DNA of 64,000 nucleotides from Halocaridina rubra (GCA_037179515.1 JAXCGZ010020852.1:7501-71500), one strand, 5' to 3'; positions 24,663 to 37,118 are shown, counted from the first letter of the stretch. Notes: generated by a model from the sequence alone, not told the origin. Made by a program: numbers and translations.

Positions 24663-24800
24663 AGGGACTGCCGTAACGCAGCGGTAAAATGCCAACGGAC
24701 TCGCGTTCAAGCCCAGGGAGGGGCGACAGAAGAGGCATCCAGCCTTTATTTCCAGCTTCGATCCATCTATGTCCATCCCCAACTGGGGACTAAGGGGGGG
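24663..24800 (+). mobile_element. SINE family D, copy 3
   Basis: It has a tRNA-like head ('ctgccgtaacgcagcggtaa', box B-like 'gcgttcaagccc') followed by 'gaggcatccagcctttattt' and 'ctatgtccatccccaactgg'. It is the clearest head in this family. Confidence 0.65.
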
Positions 24801-24907
24801 ACAAAAAAAATTAGGCTATGTACATATTTCCCAAACCATTATGACGTATCTGGATAAATTACTACGTCACATGACTACGCATTTCTTTACATAAATATTA
24901 TATGGCG

Positions 24908-24909
<2 letters not shown>

Positions 24910-24976
<67 letters not shown>
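24910..24976. repeat. (CT)n microsatellite
   Basis: About 33 CT units. Confidence 0.98.
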
Positions 24977-24979
<3 letters not shown>

Positions 24980-25149
24980 ACTTGACAATTTCAATTCAAA
25001 CTACTGTAAATGGTAATTTAATTGGCTCTCATACAAGCTCAGGGAGCAAAAATTATAAACAAAATTTGTCTCGAAGCGAAATATCTCCATCACTACAAAA
25101 TTCTATCTAAATATGAGGTGCAGGAAGGAGGGTTGGCATTGACACTTAC

Positions 25150-25218
25150 CCTAATATCGTCAAACATCCTCAAGGCTTCCTGGGCCATTCCCTCGGCCTT
25201 TTGCCGGATGGCAGTCTC
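25150..25218 (-). CDS. Candidate 69-nt internal coding exon, helical peptide
   Basis: On the minus strand a 3' splice site (aaatttttgcag) precedes 69 nt, followed by a strong donor (gtaagtg). Only one of three frames is open, giving 23 residues beginning ETAIRQKAEGMAQ and ending MFDDIR. The peptide is an amphipathic helix with charged and alanine residues, unlike the low-complexity frames around it. The length is a multiple of 3 with phase 0 at both ends, so it could be included or skipped without frame change. GC content is well above its neighbours. It lies 5.9 kb downstream, on the same strand, of the IRS-like first exon, but it does not look like the expected continuation of a PH domain. 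It may be a cassette exon, belong to another transcript, or be an old pseudo-exon. The protein family is not recognised. Confidence 0.6.
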
Positions 25219-25299
25219 CTGCAAAAATTTGTGTGCGAATTAGACAACAGCACACAAAAACAAAGATAGACTGCAAGCAAGCAAAACGCAACGAGGGTG

Positions 25300-25306
<7 letters not shown>

Positions 25307-25347
<41 letters not shown>

Positions 25348-25373
25348 GAGAGAGAGAGAGAGAGAGAGAGAGT
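25307..25373. repeat. (GA)n microsatellite
   Basis: GA array with two single-base slips, 90 bp from the candidate exon. Confidence 0.97.
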
Positions 25374-25704
25374 ACTTAGATTTATACGGCGTTATTTTAG
25401 CAACAAAAAATCGCCTAGGCTATATATAAAGCTAATTCAAACGAAATGTTTAATTACACAAATTTGTGTTCTTGAAAACAGAGTTGTATATATAAAAATA
25501 CAAAATCATTCTATAGTATAAGGTAAAACATAGAATATTACAAAATTAAATAGATTATCCATGAAAGCTGTAGCCATTTTAAATATGCCTTTCCAGCATT
25601 TTCATAATGGTATCTGGTAGTAATGCTTTGGCTGAAATGCATTAGGCTAACTGTATAGCATGAATAATAATGCCTTCCTTTTCCCACCCACTGTAGGTCT
25701 ACTT

Positions 25705-26465
<761 letters not shown>

Positions 26466-26467
26466 AA

Positions 26468-26735
26468 ATGCGATTTTCTCTACAAGATTTGATTACTTCC
26501 AGACATTCGCTTAAAAAATAAAACTTATTTTATCTAAAAGACTTACTTACGTCCAAGGTTTTTGCATACAAATATTCAGATTTTTAAAGTAAATTAAAAG
26601 CGATTTTCTCTGTAAGATTTGATTACTTCTGGAGTTTTTACTAACAAAAATTCACTTTGAAAAAATATTTAAACGTAGTGTCTCTACAAAATATTACTAC
26701 TTCAAAGATTTCTACTAACAGATATTAACTTTTCT
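26468..26735. repeat. Imperfect tandem repeat, period ~90-130 bp
   Basis: 'gcgattttctctacaagatt' + 'tgattacttcc' recurs as 'gcgattttctctgtaagatt' + 'tgattacttctgg', and more weakly as 'gtgtctctacaaaatatta' + 'ctacttcaaag', each followed by 'tttttactaacaaaaattca'-like text. It is a decayed tandem array. Confidence 0.75.
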
Positions 26736-27006
26736 CTAGAGTAATAACGAGAAGCTATTCAGAAAATGAATAAGAAAAAGAAAAAAACTGTAGCTTCTGT
26801 AGGTAGTAATACTGTGATGCAATAGAGGCGTTGTAACGGGGTATCTAACACTGAAAAAAAATATATATATATATTTCCTATACGATATATGGACCTATAA
26901 GAAATATAAATTACACCTTTTAAAAAAAATTTAATTTCACTCTTATTCCAGATGGATAAAAAGTTTTTGGATTCTTAATGTACACAAACTTAATACGATC
27001 CGATCT

Positions 27007-27019
27007 TTTATTATTATTA

Positions 27020-27050
<31 letters not shown>
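27007..27050. repeat. (ATT)n microsatellite
   Basis: ATT array with one slip. Confidence 0.95.
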
Positions 27051-27192
27051 GGATCATGTAAAGATTAACGACCCCGAGAATACTATATAAACCCGAAAGT
27101 TGTTACGATAGGTAGGTTAGATTAGAATATAACCTAACCTAACCAATTAAGGGGATATTTAATGCTCTGGGTAACATATATTTTCCTGATCC

Positions 27193-27194
<2 letters not shown>

Positions 27195-27238
<44 letters not shown>
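27195..27238. repeat. (ATT)n microsatellite
   Basis: About 14 units, preceded at 27110-27146 by a TTAGG-like inverted pair (taggttag / cctaacctaacc). Confidence 0.95.
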
Positions 27239-27478
27239 ATAAGATTCTAGCATATCAAGGTATGTTGTAATGGCCCAAACTCCAGGCAACTCTGAAAATA
27301 TATTCATTGTTAAATTTGCATTACGGAAAATTTGGAAAACTGTCGCAAAACCTACACTGAATTTCATTTGGCGTACAGATAAAGGGGTCTAGAAGTAAGG
27401 CACAATAAGGAAGTTTGACTTACCTCAGTTATCTAAACTTAAATGACGCATTCTAAAAATGTTTTACATAAGACATAG

Positions 27479-27701
27479 GCCCGATTTCTGAAAGTGTAAA
27501 CCTAGGATACTATATTGTTAGTTAGCTAGACACAAATAGATTTCATAAACGCATCTGACGCGGTTCTGTGTATGGCTAGGATCCCGCACGGGATCCTAGC
27601 CATACACAGAACGGCGTCAAATGCGTTTATGAAATCCATTTGTGTGTCTAGCTAACTAACAATATGATATCCTAGGTTTTCACTGTTTAAGAAATCGGGC
27701 C
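27479..27701. mobile_element. Palindromic family F, isolated full copy F7
   Basis: The most cleanly bounded copy: 223 bp from GGCCCGATTTC to GAAATCGGGCC, near-perfect arms around a ggatcccgcacgggatcc core. It is flanked by 'ata' on both sides (gacata / atagta), supporting a 3-bp target duplication. Confidence 0.92.
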
Positions 27702-27810
27702 ATAGTATACTGCAAGTTTAATAACTCCAGATTTAGGCCTCTACTGAACTCTAGCATAAACTTTGCTAAACATTAAAATGCCGGATCTTCCTTGTCACTG
27801 GAAACAGATT

Positions 27811-28105
27811 TTTAAAAATAAATATATATTAACACGATATAACTAAAGGACTTAAGGGTGGTTTACGTGTCAAACGGTTCGTCGAACGCGGTTCGACAGA
27901 CAAGTGTTTGAAGTGATGTTCGAATGTGTGAACGGGGTATTTGGTTGTCGAACACGTTCGTGTTCGACAACCAAATACCCCATTCACACGTTCGAACATC
28001 ACTTCAAACATTTGTCTGTCGAACCGCGTTCGACGAACCGTTTAACCGTGTAAACCCCCCTTTAAAAATAAATATCTATTAACACGATATAACTATAGGA
28101 CTTAA
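27811..28105. mobile_element. 205-bp foldback element between 45-bp direct repeats
   Basis: 27856-28060 is an imperfect palindrome with ~100-bp arms centred on 'gaacacgttcgtgttc'. Its ends read GGGTGGTTTACGTG and (reversed) GGGGGGTTTACACG. TTAA lies immediately outside on the left and TTTAA on the right, as expected for a TTAA-targeting element. Beyond that, 27811-27855 and 28061-28105 are 45-bp direct repeats differing at two positions, too long for an ordinary target duplication. No ORF. Confidence 0.8.
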
Positions 28106-28312
28106 ATTCAATACAATAGAAACTACCGTATCGCATACAAGTGGGTTTACTTTCCGTAACGACTGGTAATTACAACTGTTATAATTACAACAATTCAGCG
28201 AGTAAATAAACTATCCCCATAAGTAATACTTTCCGCAATATAAATATAAAATAATAATAACAATCACCCATAGATGAAGTAGCAATTATTACCCTGGTAA
28301 TAACTGAACCTA

Positions 28313-28578
<266 letters not shown>

Positions 28579-28727
28579 CAAGAGAAATAGGAAGGTTGAA
28601 TAGATAGACCAGAAGAGTATCAAATGAAAAGGCAAAACGAATAGACTACGTTCAATACTAATTTTGGTGTCCGTCCGCTCCGGCAAAATACGAAAACGCT
28701 GTTGCAAGTGTGAATACCTTTCATTTA

Positions 28728-28728
28728 C

Positions 28729-28821
<93 letters not shown>
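28728..28821. repeat. (TCTA)n-(TA)n
   Basis: About nine tetramers then about 28 TA units. Confidence 0.97.
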
Positions 28822-28823
<2 letters not shown>

Positions 28824-29721
28824 ATAGAGTAGAGAAGAGAAGCAGACAATTTTAATTTTTACAGCATCCTTAGCCTACCGGTGAACGTGGGAAAAGTAAA
28901 AAAAAAAAAAAAATCCCAATTTTCGGCAGGAAAAGAAAGAAATCAGGTTAGGAAGTGTCTGTGATGTAACTTGTTTTGTGAGATTTTCCTGAATTCTGCC
29001 TCCTATGCTCACATAAATTCAATAAAAAGATTCCAGTGACATGTTACAACGTAATTCGCTATACGCAATAAACTAAAGTACGTTTCCTGTAATGGTGTCT
29101 CGAAAAATATAAAATATAACGCAATAAAGGTCGCAAAAAAAAAATGAGAGCGAACGTAATAATGCGGTCTACCATCTATGAGCTCAACAATTCGTAACCG
29201 AAAATATAAACAATAATATTTAAGCTTACTTCAATGTGAAAGGATAGCACTTATGCTTTTTCGCTAAATGGTATACGTATTATTCCACTAGAGCCTTTAA
29301 TATTCCAGTAGGCTTGAAAATCCGAGGTCCAATTAGACTTGAAAAATGAAAGCTCAGTATTTTACGTGAAGAATCAAAGAGATTCCAAGCCACTGCTAAA
29401 CCGAAATTCGAGAGTAACTGAGTTTAAATATCAGTAATACTAAATACCACTATTATTATTATTATTATTATTATTATCATAAAATACCAGGACAAGATGG
29501 TACATTAGTAATTAAGAAAAGGCATGGGTCTATGAAGGTAAAAATCGGTCTAACGACAATTGTAGTGCTACTAATAACAAGAAGCCTCATCTAGGCTAAA
29601 AATGACCAAATAATCTACTGCTTTTCTCTTTAAATCTGAGGTATCATTCGGATTTTTCAGTGATACATTAGAATGGGATAGTCAGACAATGGGATCTTAA
29701 CGATTTTGTCAGCCAAGATCT
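28822..29721. other. Unassigned sequence
   Basis: No exon candidate; a short ATT array lies at 29451-29476. Confidence 0.5.
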
Positions 29722-29738
29722 TGGATAAAACTCATGTT

Positions 29739-29938
29739 GTTCCGGTTTTACGTCACGGATTCCCTTTTCTATCAAGGGCTAGAACAGTTGCCTTCTTGCT
29801 AAGGACTTGTTTTGGCAGGAGTAATCCTTACCCTGAGTGCATGCCCATGCTAACCTCAGACCGTGACGGGCCGCGAACCCTCGACCTGACGCCTCAGAGT
29901 CACGGACGCTACCGCTTGAGCCACGGTGACTACTATCC
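29739..29938 (-). mobile_element. SINE family A, copy 6, with decayed target duplication
   Basis: Full-length reverse copy. Flanks 29722-29738 and 29939-29955 match at 14 of 17 positions (tggataaaactcatgtt / tggataatatttatgtt), so this is an older insertion than copy 2. Confidence 0.93.
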
Positions 29939-29955
29939 TGGATAATATTTATGTT

Positions 29956-30900
29956 AAACAATTATCGTATTTGTGTGATTTATAATTGCAACGATGGAAA
30001 CAAATATCTGTCCGGTTATTGTGACAAAGATGACAAGAATGTTGCAAATATATATCAAACTACTACTTACTTCGAAGTAAATACACAAAGAAAAGTACAT
30101 TAACTAAAGATATGAACAAAATTAATTGCTGAACATTTTAAATTTCATATTCTGCTGTCCCTTTATAACATATGTGATACTAAATACTCTCTTTTATTCA
30201 ATTTTCACAACCAGTGCTACCCAACGTAAAAAAAAAAAAAAAAAACGCAAGTGATGTGGTGTGCTACCCCGTCTACATTACAAACCAAATATATTAACAA
30301 GATGAAAGCATTTCAGTCGCATTACAATAATTAACTACTACACTCTTCTATAAGAATTGTGAATCCACAAATTTAAAATAAAGATTTCCTACGCGTTCTA
30401 CAAGCACCGTCCACAACTTGATGAAATATAGTACATTATGGCCAGAAAACAAAATACTGCAATTCTGAAGCTAATAATTTACAAAAGAACCTCCATCAAT
30501 AATAATACTAAGCATGGTGCCCAAATGGATACTGGAATTAATTAATGTAAAGGCTAATAGTTAATAGGAATAACTCATTAATGCAAATTTCTGCTCAGTG
30601 GGCCAAGGACACAAATTAAATAGTAAAGAAATTGCGGATCTGGTAAAGAAGGATAACCCCAGGGTGTTTCGGGGTTATTAGTATTTACAAGACAAAATAA
30701 CCTAGTAATTAATGGGGTTATTTATATTCGGGGGTTTACACATCTTTAAAAGGTCTGAAATTGTATAAATACATTGCATATGGCTATACTGATTAAAAAT
30801 ATATATGTAATAAAAATTTGTATGAAAAAATATCCTATTCCAAAATTTACAAAGAAATTTCAAATTATGCAAATAAATAAATAAATAAAAATTCTACATA
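29956..30900. other. Intron-like AT-rich sequence
   Basis: No coding or repeat features beyond an A-run at 30228-30245. If the IRS-like exon call is right this is its first intron. Confidence 0.45.
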
Positions 30901-30902
30901 AA

Positions 30903-31071
30903 TAAGATCCTGTGTTTAACAAGAGGTTTAAGTCAACTTAAAGATTCAGAACTCTATATATATATATATATAAAATATCCTGTGTTTAACAAGAGGTTTA
31001 AGTCAACTTAAAGATTCAGAACTCTATATATATAAGATCCTGTGTTTAACAAGAGGTTTAAGTCAACTTAA
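30903..31071. repeat. Minisatellite, three ~60-bp units
   Basis: 'atcctgtgtttaacaagagg' + 'tttaagtcaacttaaa' occurs three times, separated by 'gattcagaactctata' and short TA runs. The units are almost identical. It begins 76 bp downstream (minus sense) of the IRS-like exon donor. Confidence 0.95.
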
Positions 31072-31147
31072 AATAAATAAATTAAACCTTTTACAAGTCA
31101 GCAGGCTATTATAACAAAGTCAAAAGATATATTAATAATTTTCTTAC

Positions 31148-31231
31148 CTTGAGTTTCTTGAGATACCCACTTTTGACGATGTCATCGCCGCTGGCCAAAG
31201 AGCCAGAGCTCCGGACTTTACTGAGAGACAT
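31148..31231 (-). CDS. IRS: First coding exon of an insulin receptor substrate (IRS/chico)-like protein
   Basis: IRS proteins are cytoplasmic adaptors that dock on activated insulin/IGF receptors through an N-terminal PH domain and a PTB domain and pass the signal to PI3K. On the minus strand ATG at 31231 opens 28 codons: a serine-rich leader (MSLSKVRSSGSL), acidic DDI, then VKSGYLKKLK. It stops at phase 0 at a consensus donor (CTCAAG|gtaagaa). The SGYLKKLK end is beta-strand 1 of a PH domain, placed close to the N-terminus as in IRS proteins. An in-frame ATG 57 nt upstream sits directly after a stop codon. I prefer 31231 because it has A at -3 and the downstream leader is less hydrophobic. 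Later exons (rest of PH, PTB) were not found in the 31 kb downstream, so intron 1 would be very long. Another PH-domain protein is possible; identification rests on about ten residues. Confidence 0.65.
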
Positions 31232-32380
31232 AATTATTTTCAACAAATTCGAGATGCAACAAGAATGGGAGGCAAAATCAACAAGCATTTATTCAAACAA
31301 ACAAAAAATGGTTGACTTTGGAAATTACAGAAGTCACTTTATAGCGCGATTCTGAAAGTCAACTCGTGACTAATGACAAATCAAATATATTAATTCATCG
31401 ACTGAAGTGGATTTTTTTTTTTTTGAACCTTTTGGATTTCCAGTGAATCAAATTAGATCGGAAACCTCCGTTTTTCGGTCAGAGATTTATCAGCGATATT
31501 TATGAAATGAGCAATAGTTCCCACACTGTTCAAAAGTTATAGGAACCAATCTTTATTTTCCTCGGTTTCTGACTTAGAAATTATTGATATGATCACACTA
31601 TTTCACTCCAATATTTAGCTAGTATATATATTACCTAATACATATAATCACAGGTCAACATATGACCTCAAGAGGCAATTTTTTCTAGGCCTTCCGGAAT
31701 CAATTTTAACAGCAATAACTCTTTTGTAAACAATTCAACTTCCAACAATTTTTAATCAATACCGACAAACTGAAATGAGAATTCTACGAGACAACAAAGT
31801 AGTTGTTTCTTTAAACGGATAAAACAAAGTTAATCGACACAAACTTCTATAACGATGTTTGACATAGAAATAGCTCCGTAATTTCTATGTGTAATTATCA
31901 GTTATCCTGGAACATCACTAGTATATATAGCAACCACACATACTCGAAAGAAGCTGCATTCGTTAGCTGCACATTTGGTCTTGCTGCACTGATTTCAGAA
32001 CTGCTGTACGTCATGTTTATGTACACACGATGGTGTGTCTAAATACCGCATTGGGGTGAATTTCCACACGCTACTTCATATGGGATTTTGTTTTTATTTC
32101 AGGACAACGTTATGTTTCATTTTCATTTTTCTAAATACAAAAACTACAGTCATTGTCATTCTTAAGTGTATAACGAGAGGCACATAACACCCATTCCATC
32201 TTTATTAGGGTGGAAATTCACAAATGTTAACGCTAATCTTAGCTGCTACCGCTACAACTCTGGTCTGAAAGGAAAAAAATAAAAAGAAATTAGGATAGGA
32301 TTTATTTAGTGATATGTATATGCATATGTAAAATATACCAAGCATGTCTTCATATGGTTAAAAAAAAAATCAAAAATATT
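31232..32380. other. Sequence 5' of the IRS-like exon, no gene
   Basis: The first part would be 5'UTR or upstream intron on the minus strand. No clear acceptor (pyrimidine tract plus AG) could be fixed by eye. No repeat family found. Confidence 0.45.
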
Positions 32381-32394
32381 TTGATAATGCTCCA

Positions 32395-32560
32395 TATGGG
32401 CTGTTTTATTTTTTATTTTTTATTTTTGCCCGTTCTGGTTTCACAATCATTAAAAATATATTGATAATGCTCCATGTGCTCAGGTTCGATGAGGGCTGTT
32501 TTTATTATTATTTTTTTTGGCAGCCCTGGGGTCACAATTAAAAAAAAATTACAATTTGAA
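32395..32560 (+). mobile_element. Family B 3' ends, two in tandem
   Basis: The 'gggctgtttta..tttttgcccgt..tggt.tcacaatca' end occurs at about 32397-32451 and again at 32480-32540. The linker 'ttgataatgctccat' is duplicated too, so this is a local tandem duplication of a family B tail. Confidence 0.7.
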
Positions 32561-32608
32561 ATTATTCCATCCACAGATATATGTCAATCGTTCATCTTTT
32601 ATTTCTAT

Positions 32609-32806
32609 TTTTTTTTATTGTGACACCAGGACAGGCCAAAAAAATAATAATAATAAATCAGCCCTCATCGAGCCTGGGCATGAAGAAAACAAGGTAAAAA
32701 AACATATGGGGGGTGTTGTGACTTGTCAGATGTGAAGGGATAATAAGAGATGTGTAACAAATATCCAAAAATATTCGGTGTTGATGTAGGCATAGAAATT
32801 AGCAGT
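32609..32806 (-). mobile_element. Interspersed repeat family B, reverse copy
   Basis: The reverse complement reads 'ctatgcctacatcaacaccg', 'cttcacatctgacaagtcac', 'gcccaggctcgatgagggct' and 'ggcctgtcctggtgtcacaa'. It faces the tandem tails just upstream, so the two could form a hairpin. Confidence 0.75.
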
Positions 32807-33202
32807 TACTCGAGGACACGCGGTAGAGAAAATAATTTTAAAATGAAAAACCAAAAAAAGGAATTTTACAATTGGCAAAAAGCCAGCAAATGCATTCCAT
32901 CACAATAAACACGAAAATGCCCCCTGGGGGTTTAGCATTACATAAATGCTTTGTATGACTACCACTACAAATTCTGAACTGGTATTTTAATGAGTATAAA
33001 ATTTCATCGATTGCTCAAGATCTCTTGGATTATGAAGAAAGTTACAAGTTTATTTCTGAAGATTATGAAAGAGATTTGAGAGTCAACGAATGTACAGCTT
33101 CAAAATATATTCAATTTCAGGAAAAATATACAAAATGTCAAACTGCGGGAAAATGTATAAAACAGCATTATTTGTTTATTATTCTTATTATTATCGTAAC
33201 AC

Positions 33203-33206
<4 letters not shown>
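32807..33206. other. Unassigned AT-rich sequence
   Basis: A 33025-33180 (+) frame (MDYEESYKFISEDYERDL..) has reasonable composition but runs straight into (TA)n. No homology was recognised. Confidence 0.35.

Positions 33207-33289
<83 letters not shown>
33207..33289. repeat. (TA)n microsatellite
   Basis: About 41 TA units. Confidence 0.98.
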
Positions 33290-33828
<539 letters not shown>

Positions 33829-33847
33829 CTAGATGTAGTAGGTTAGC

Positions 33848-34138
33848 CCGTGGCAGGAATCCCCCGTTGCATTACTACAGCTGAAGTTTTTTTGGCCTTA
33901 AATAGGCCTGTCCAGGACAGTTCGATGTTAAGTCTTCCTTCAGTTATGATTATTATTCTATGCCTATATCAACCCCGAGTATTCTTGGATATTTGTTACA
34001 CATCTCTTATCATCCCTTCACATCTGACAAGTCACAACACCCTCCATGATTTTTTTACGTGCCCGGGTCCGGTTATTTTTTTTTTTTGGGGGGGGGCCAT
34101 CCTGGTGTCACAATCATTAAAAAACTAAAACTAAAAAA
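33848..34138 (+). mobile_element. Interspersed repeat family B, copy
   Basis: It matches the 4.4-kb copy from 'cccgttgc.atactacagctg' to 'catcctggtgtcacaatcat', with an expanded T/G run before the last block. Confidence 0.75.
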
Positions 34139-34303
34139 TAAAAAACTTCAATTGCAAACTTGATTTGTGTATACTTGACTAACTCTAACCTAATTTTTTT
34201 TTGCATAAAGGGGGGTTATGCATATACTTACCATAGTCTAATACGGGAGGAAAAGGCCCATAAAAGAATTCAACGTGCAATATATTTAAAAGTACATATT
34301 GTA

Positions 34304-34346
34304 CTTAGCGGTGACCAGCTAAGGTCACGAAATTAATAAGTACAGT
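34304..34346. repeat. Short dispersed repeat 'ggtcacgaaattaataagta'
   Basis: The same phrase is at 45054-45088 ('ccagttaaggtcacgaaatt') and inside the 11760-11891 foldback. In two of three places it leads directly into (TA)n. Confidence 0.6.
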
Positions 34347-34399
34347 ACTTTGAATATTTGTCATGTTTCTCAAATGGGACTTTTCATAACACACATATA

Positions 34400-34402
<3 letters not shown>

Positions 34403-34465
<63 letters not shown>

Positions 34466-34505
34466 CATCGACCCCACATAAAAGTGGGAAAAGATGTAGA
34501 CGAAG

Positions 34506-34586
<81 letters not shown>
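34403..34586. repeat. Two (TA)n tracts around a 45-bp spacer
   Basis: TA tracts at 34403-34464 and 34509-34586. The spacer starts 'acatcgaccccacataaaag'. Confidence 0.97.
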
Positions 34587-34590
<4 letters not shown>

Positions 34591-34849
34591 TTACCATTAG
34601 CCTACATACCTAAACCAGAAATATCCAGATCTCGAAATACCTTTAAAAAAAATCAGTTCTGCTAGCAACACTTAAATAAGAAAATGATATAGTAATAGCG
34701 TACTGGCGACAAGAATTGCATGTTGAACAGGTATACTAGAAGCAGCCAATGCCCTCGCTACGTATTAAGCTAATCCCCCCAACGCCGCGATATCTAACGC
34801 ATAATACTTTTAGTCATACTGACACAAGCAGTTCAATCATATATGAAGG

Positions 34850-36500
34850 CCATTCAAGGGTAGGGGAAGGAAAGGGGGGAGAGAAGAGATGGTGGTAGTA
34901 GTAGTTTTCATATTGGCCGGTAGCAAATGTAGGAAGATCCTCCACTCCAATTGCGCAACCCCTAAGAGGCGCCTCCCTTTAGCCAGCCGTCAAAACAACC
35001 AGAGGCGACCTCCTTCTGCTCCCCACACACACATCCCTTCCATTCCCTTACCCCGTTTGCAACACACCCAAACACAACACTTTTAAAACACCACTTCACC
35101 CTACACGCTTCTGTCCCTCTAAAAGAGAAACACTCACTTCTGGGGCCATTCCGATGGGCTAAGGCGTTAACGAAGATCTTGGCTAATATTTGGATATAGC
35201 ACGATATGTGTATTACGGTAGAGAGATGGTCGTGCTCTCTTCTCCCCAACACCACCACCCTGAAAACTGACCGTTTAAGAAAGGGGAGGAGTGAGAGAGA
35301 CATGGCTTCTCCCAATGGACTATGAATGACAAGAATTCGACTTCGTTTCACTTGATTTGTTTCACCAGTACACAGTTAATTTACACAGTCTATTTCCCTT
35401 CACTGTGCAGAGTGTCACCAAAGTACATCTGGGTATGGAGAGAGAGCGAGAGAACCATGTTGCGGGGAGTAAATAACTACTACGCCGCAATGTTTCCCGT
35501 TACACCTAACCCCACGCCCCATGTGTATGAACCCTCCCGGAAACCAGGAGGGGAAGGACGGGGAGGAGGAAGAGCAAAAGGGGAGCAGCGAGAGAAAGGG
35601 GGAGAAGGACGAAAGGAGGAAGGGGGTAGAGTAGTATTGTAAAAGGGGGAGAGGGGTAGATACAAAAGTCTGCAGTCGGTAAGCAGATCGTATCATTATT
35701 TGTTTTTATTGTGCACTACTGGAATATTCTCTGCAATCTCAAATCTCTATAAATTTCCATTTTTGAAACCGGAAGCGTTCTAGGTTTCTATGGCAAGTAA
35801 AAGGGGAGGAGATTGTTTTGGGGGGAAGTGAGAGAAGGCATCACGGGAGACGGTAGGGGAGTGGGGGACATCACACGCACATATCAAAACCTACCCACGA
35901 ACGCACCCATACTCCAAATAATCTTGTGATCACATTTACCTTTGAGAACGCCTCCATCACCGTCTTTTCACCAATGAAAGTACTACACTGCATGTTCGTA
36001 CACTCCAAAATAGTACACCGTACACTTTGTAATTACTCAGTCCTGCCATTTTTCACCGACAAGAGTCAAAGAGAGTGTAAGATGTGTCTTGGACGGCGGA
36101 CTCCATCTTAGTGAAGAGGCAAGGTCACGTGGGGGCTCCAGTGTTCACAGGGGAAAAATTCCAACAACACGCAGCTGATGGAAATTAACAACAGACCGTA
36201 CAAAATCTCTTTGAATTCTCACCGTTTCATGAAGGAAATGTAAAGTGATGAAGTATAACGCTTCGAATTTATGCAATACGGAAACAATTTTCTTAACATT
36301 TTCACCACTGACATTTGAGAGTATTGCAAACTTAAGGTAAATCTAGGGATACTTTAATATCCAATATGGGAACACTGTATGAGGGGGATGTTGGTTGTAA
36401 ACAAGTGGCACGCAAGCGTTCCTGTAACGTCACTGCAAAAATAGCCAATCCCAAACCACAATGGATTACGTCACAGTCTCTATCTATCCAATGATGATAC
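34850..36500 (-). promoter_or_regulatory. Candidate promoter / 5'UTR block for the IRS-like gene
   Basis: Repeat-poor and clearly GC-richer than the surrounding DNA, with long purine/pyrimidine-skewed GGGGAGGA runs (35528-35655). It includes a CACGTG E-box (36126-36131) and a YY1-like AAGATGG on the minus strand (36104-36110). Possible 5'UTR donors on the minus strand are 'aacggggtaaggg' (about 35047-35059) and 'agaagtgagtg' (about 35132-35142). It lies 3.7-5.3 kb upstream of the IRS-like ATG in the right orientation. No transcription start can be placed by sequence alone. Confidence 0.35.
36126..36131. promoter_or_regulatory. E-box CACGTG
   Basis: Palindromic hexamer within 'aaggtcacgtgggggctcc', in the GC-richer block. 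Single-site evidence only. Confidence 0.3.
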
Positions 36501-36540
36501 GTGGCGCCTCATTCAAATGACATTGATTATTATGCCCGGA

Positions 36541-37118
36541 ATAGGTTTTGTTTACTTGTGTTTTCTTTGCGTTTTATCATCAATGTGTGTTCCCTTTAGT
36601 TATTGATACTCATATATTTTAACGTAAGTTACAGTTTAAGTTTAATCACAATAAGATAACTGTTCTCTAAAAATAATTCAAGAGAAGGTAGTCTTCATTG
36701 TGTTCGAAAGCTAGAGTTCAATAAATTTGGGAGTTTTATTTTTGTAATAATTGTGTTAAAAACTCAGTATATAAGAAAAAAATATACAAATAATTATGAT
36801 ACGCAAATCTTAGTCATCGTAAAAAAAATAAAAGAATAAAAATAGGATGTAGTGCCTTACCACTTTGCAAGGAGAATTATCAAATTATTTTCACCTTAAA
36901 TGCAAGAGGGATAATCCCCGCTATAAGGGGAAATGGCCTAGTCAAAACAAAACATTGACTCTGCGAGGGAAAAATACAAAGAAGAGGAATGCCAGTTCCC
37001 TCGTTCCGCCCCATTTAGTCGACTTTTACGAGACGCTAAAAACACAAGAGGTATTCTTTTCCTCCACACAAGAGGAGGAAGAAACTGTAGAGTAAGAGGA
37101 AATAACCTCTTTGATAAA
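36541..37118. other. Unassigned, with one dispersed repeat fragment
   Basis: 36950-37060 matches the 18795-18885 fragment (ccctcgttccgccccattta, then 'gacttttacgagacgc'). The rest is AT-rich and unassigned. Confidence 0.5.

Noticed and set aside
35415..35696. Serine/proline-rich minus-strand protein
   Set aside because: Composition follows a purine/pyrimidine-skewed tract, overlapping frames are equally open, and no domain was recognised.
36094..36105. Short upstream ORF starting MESAVQDT on the minus strand near 36107 as a protein
   Set aside because: It stops after 17 codons without a splice donor; at most an upstream ORF in a 5'UTR.
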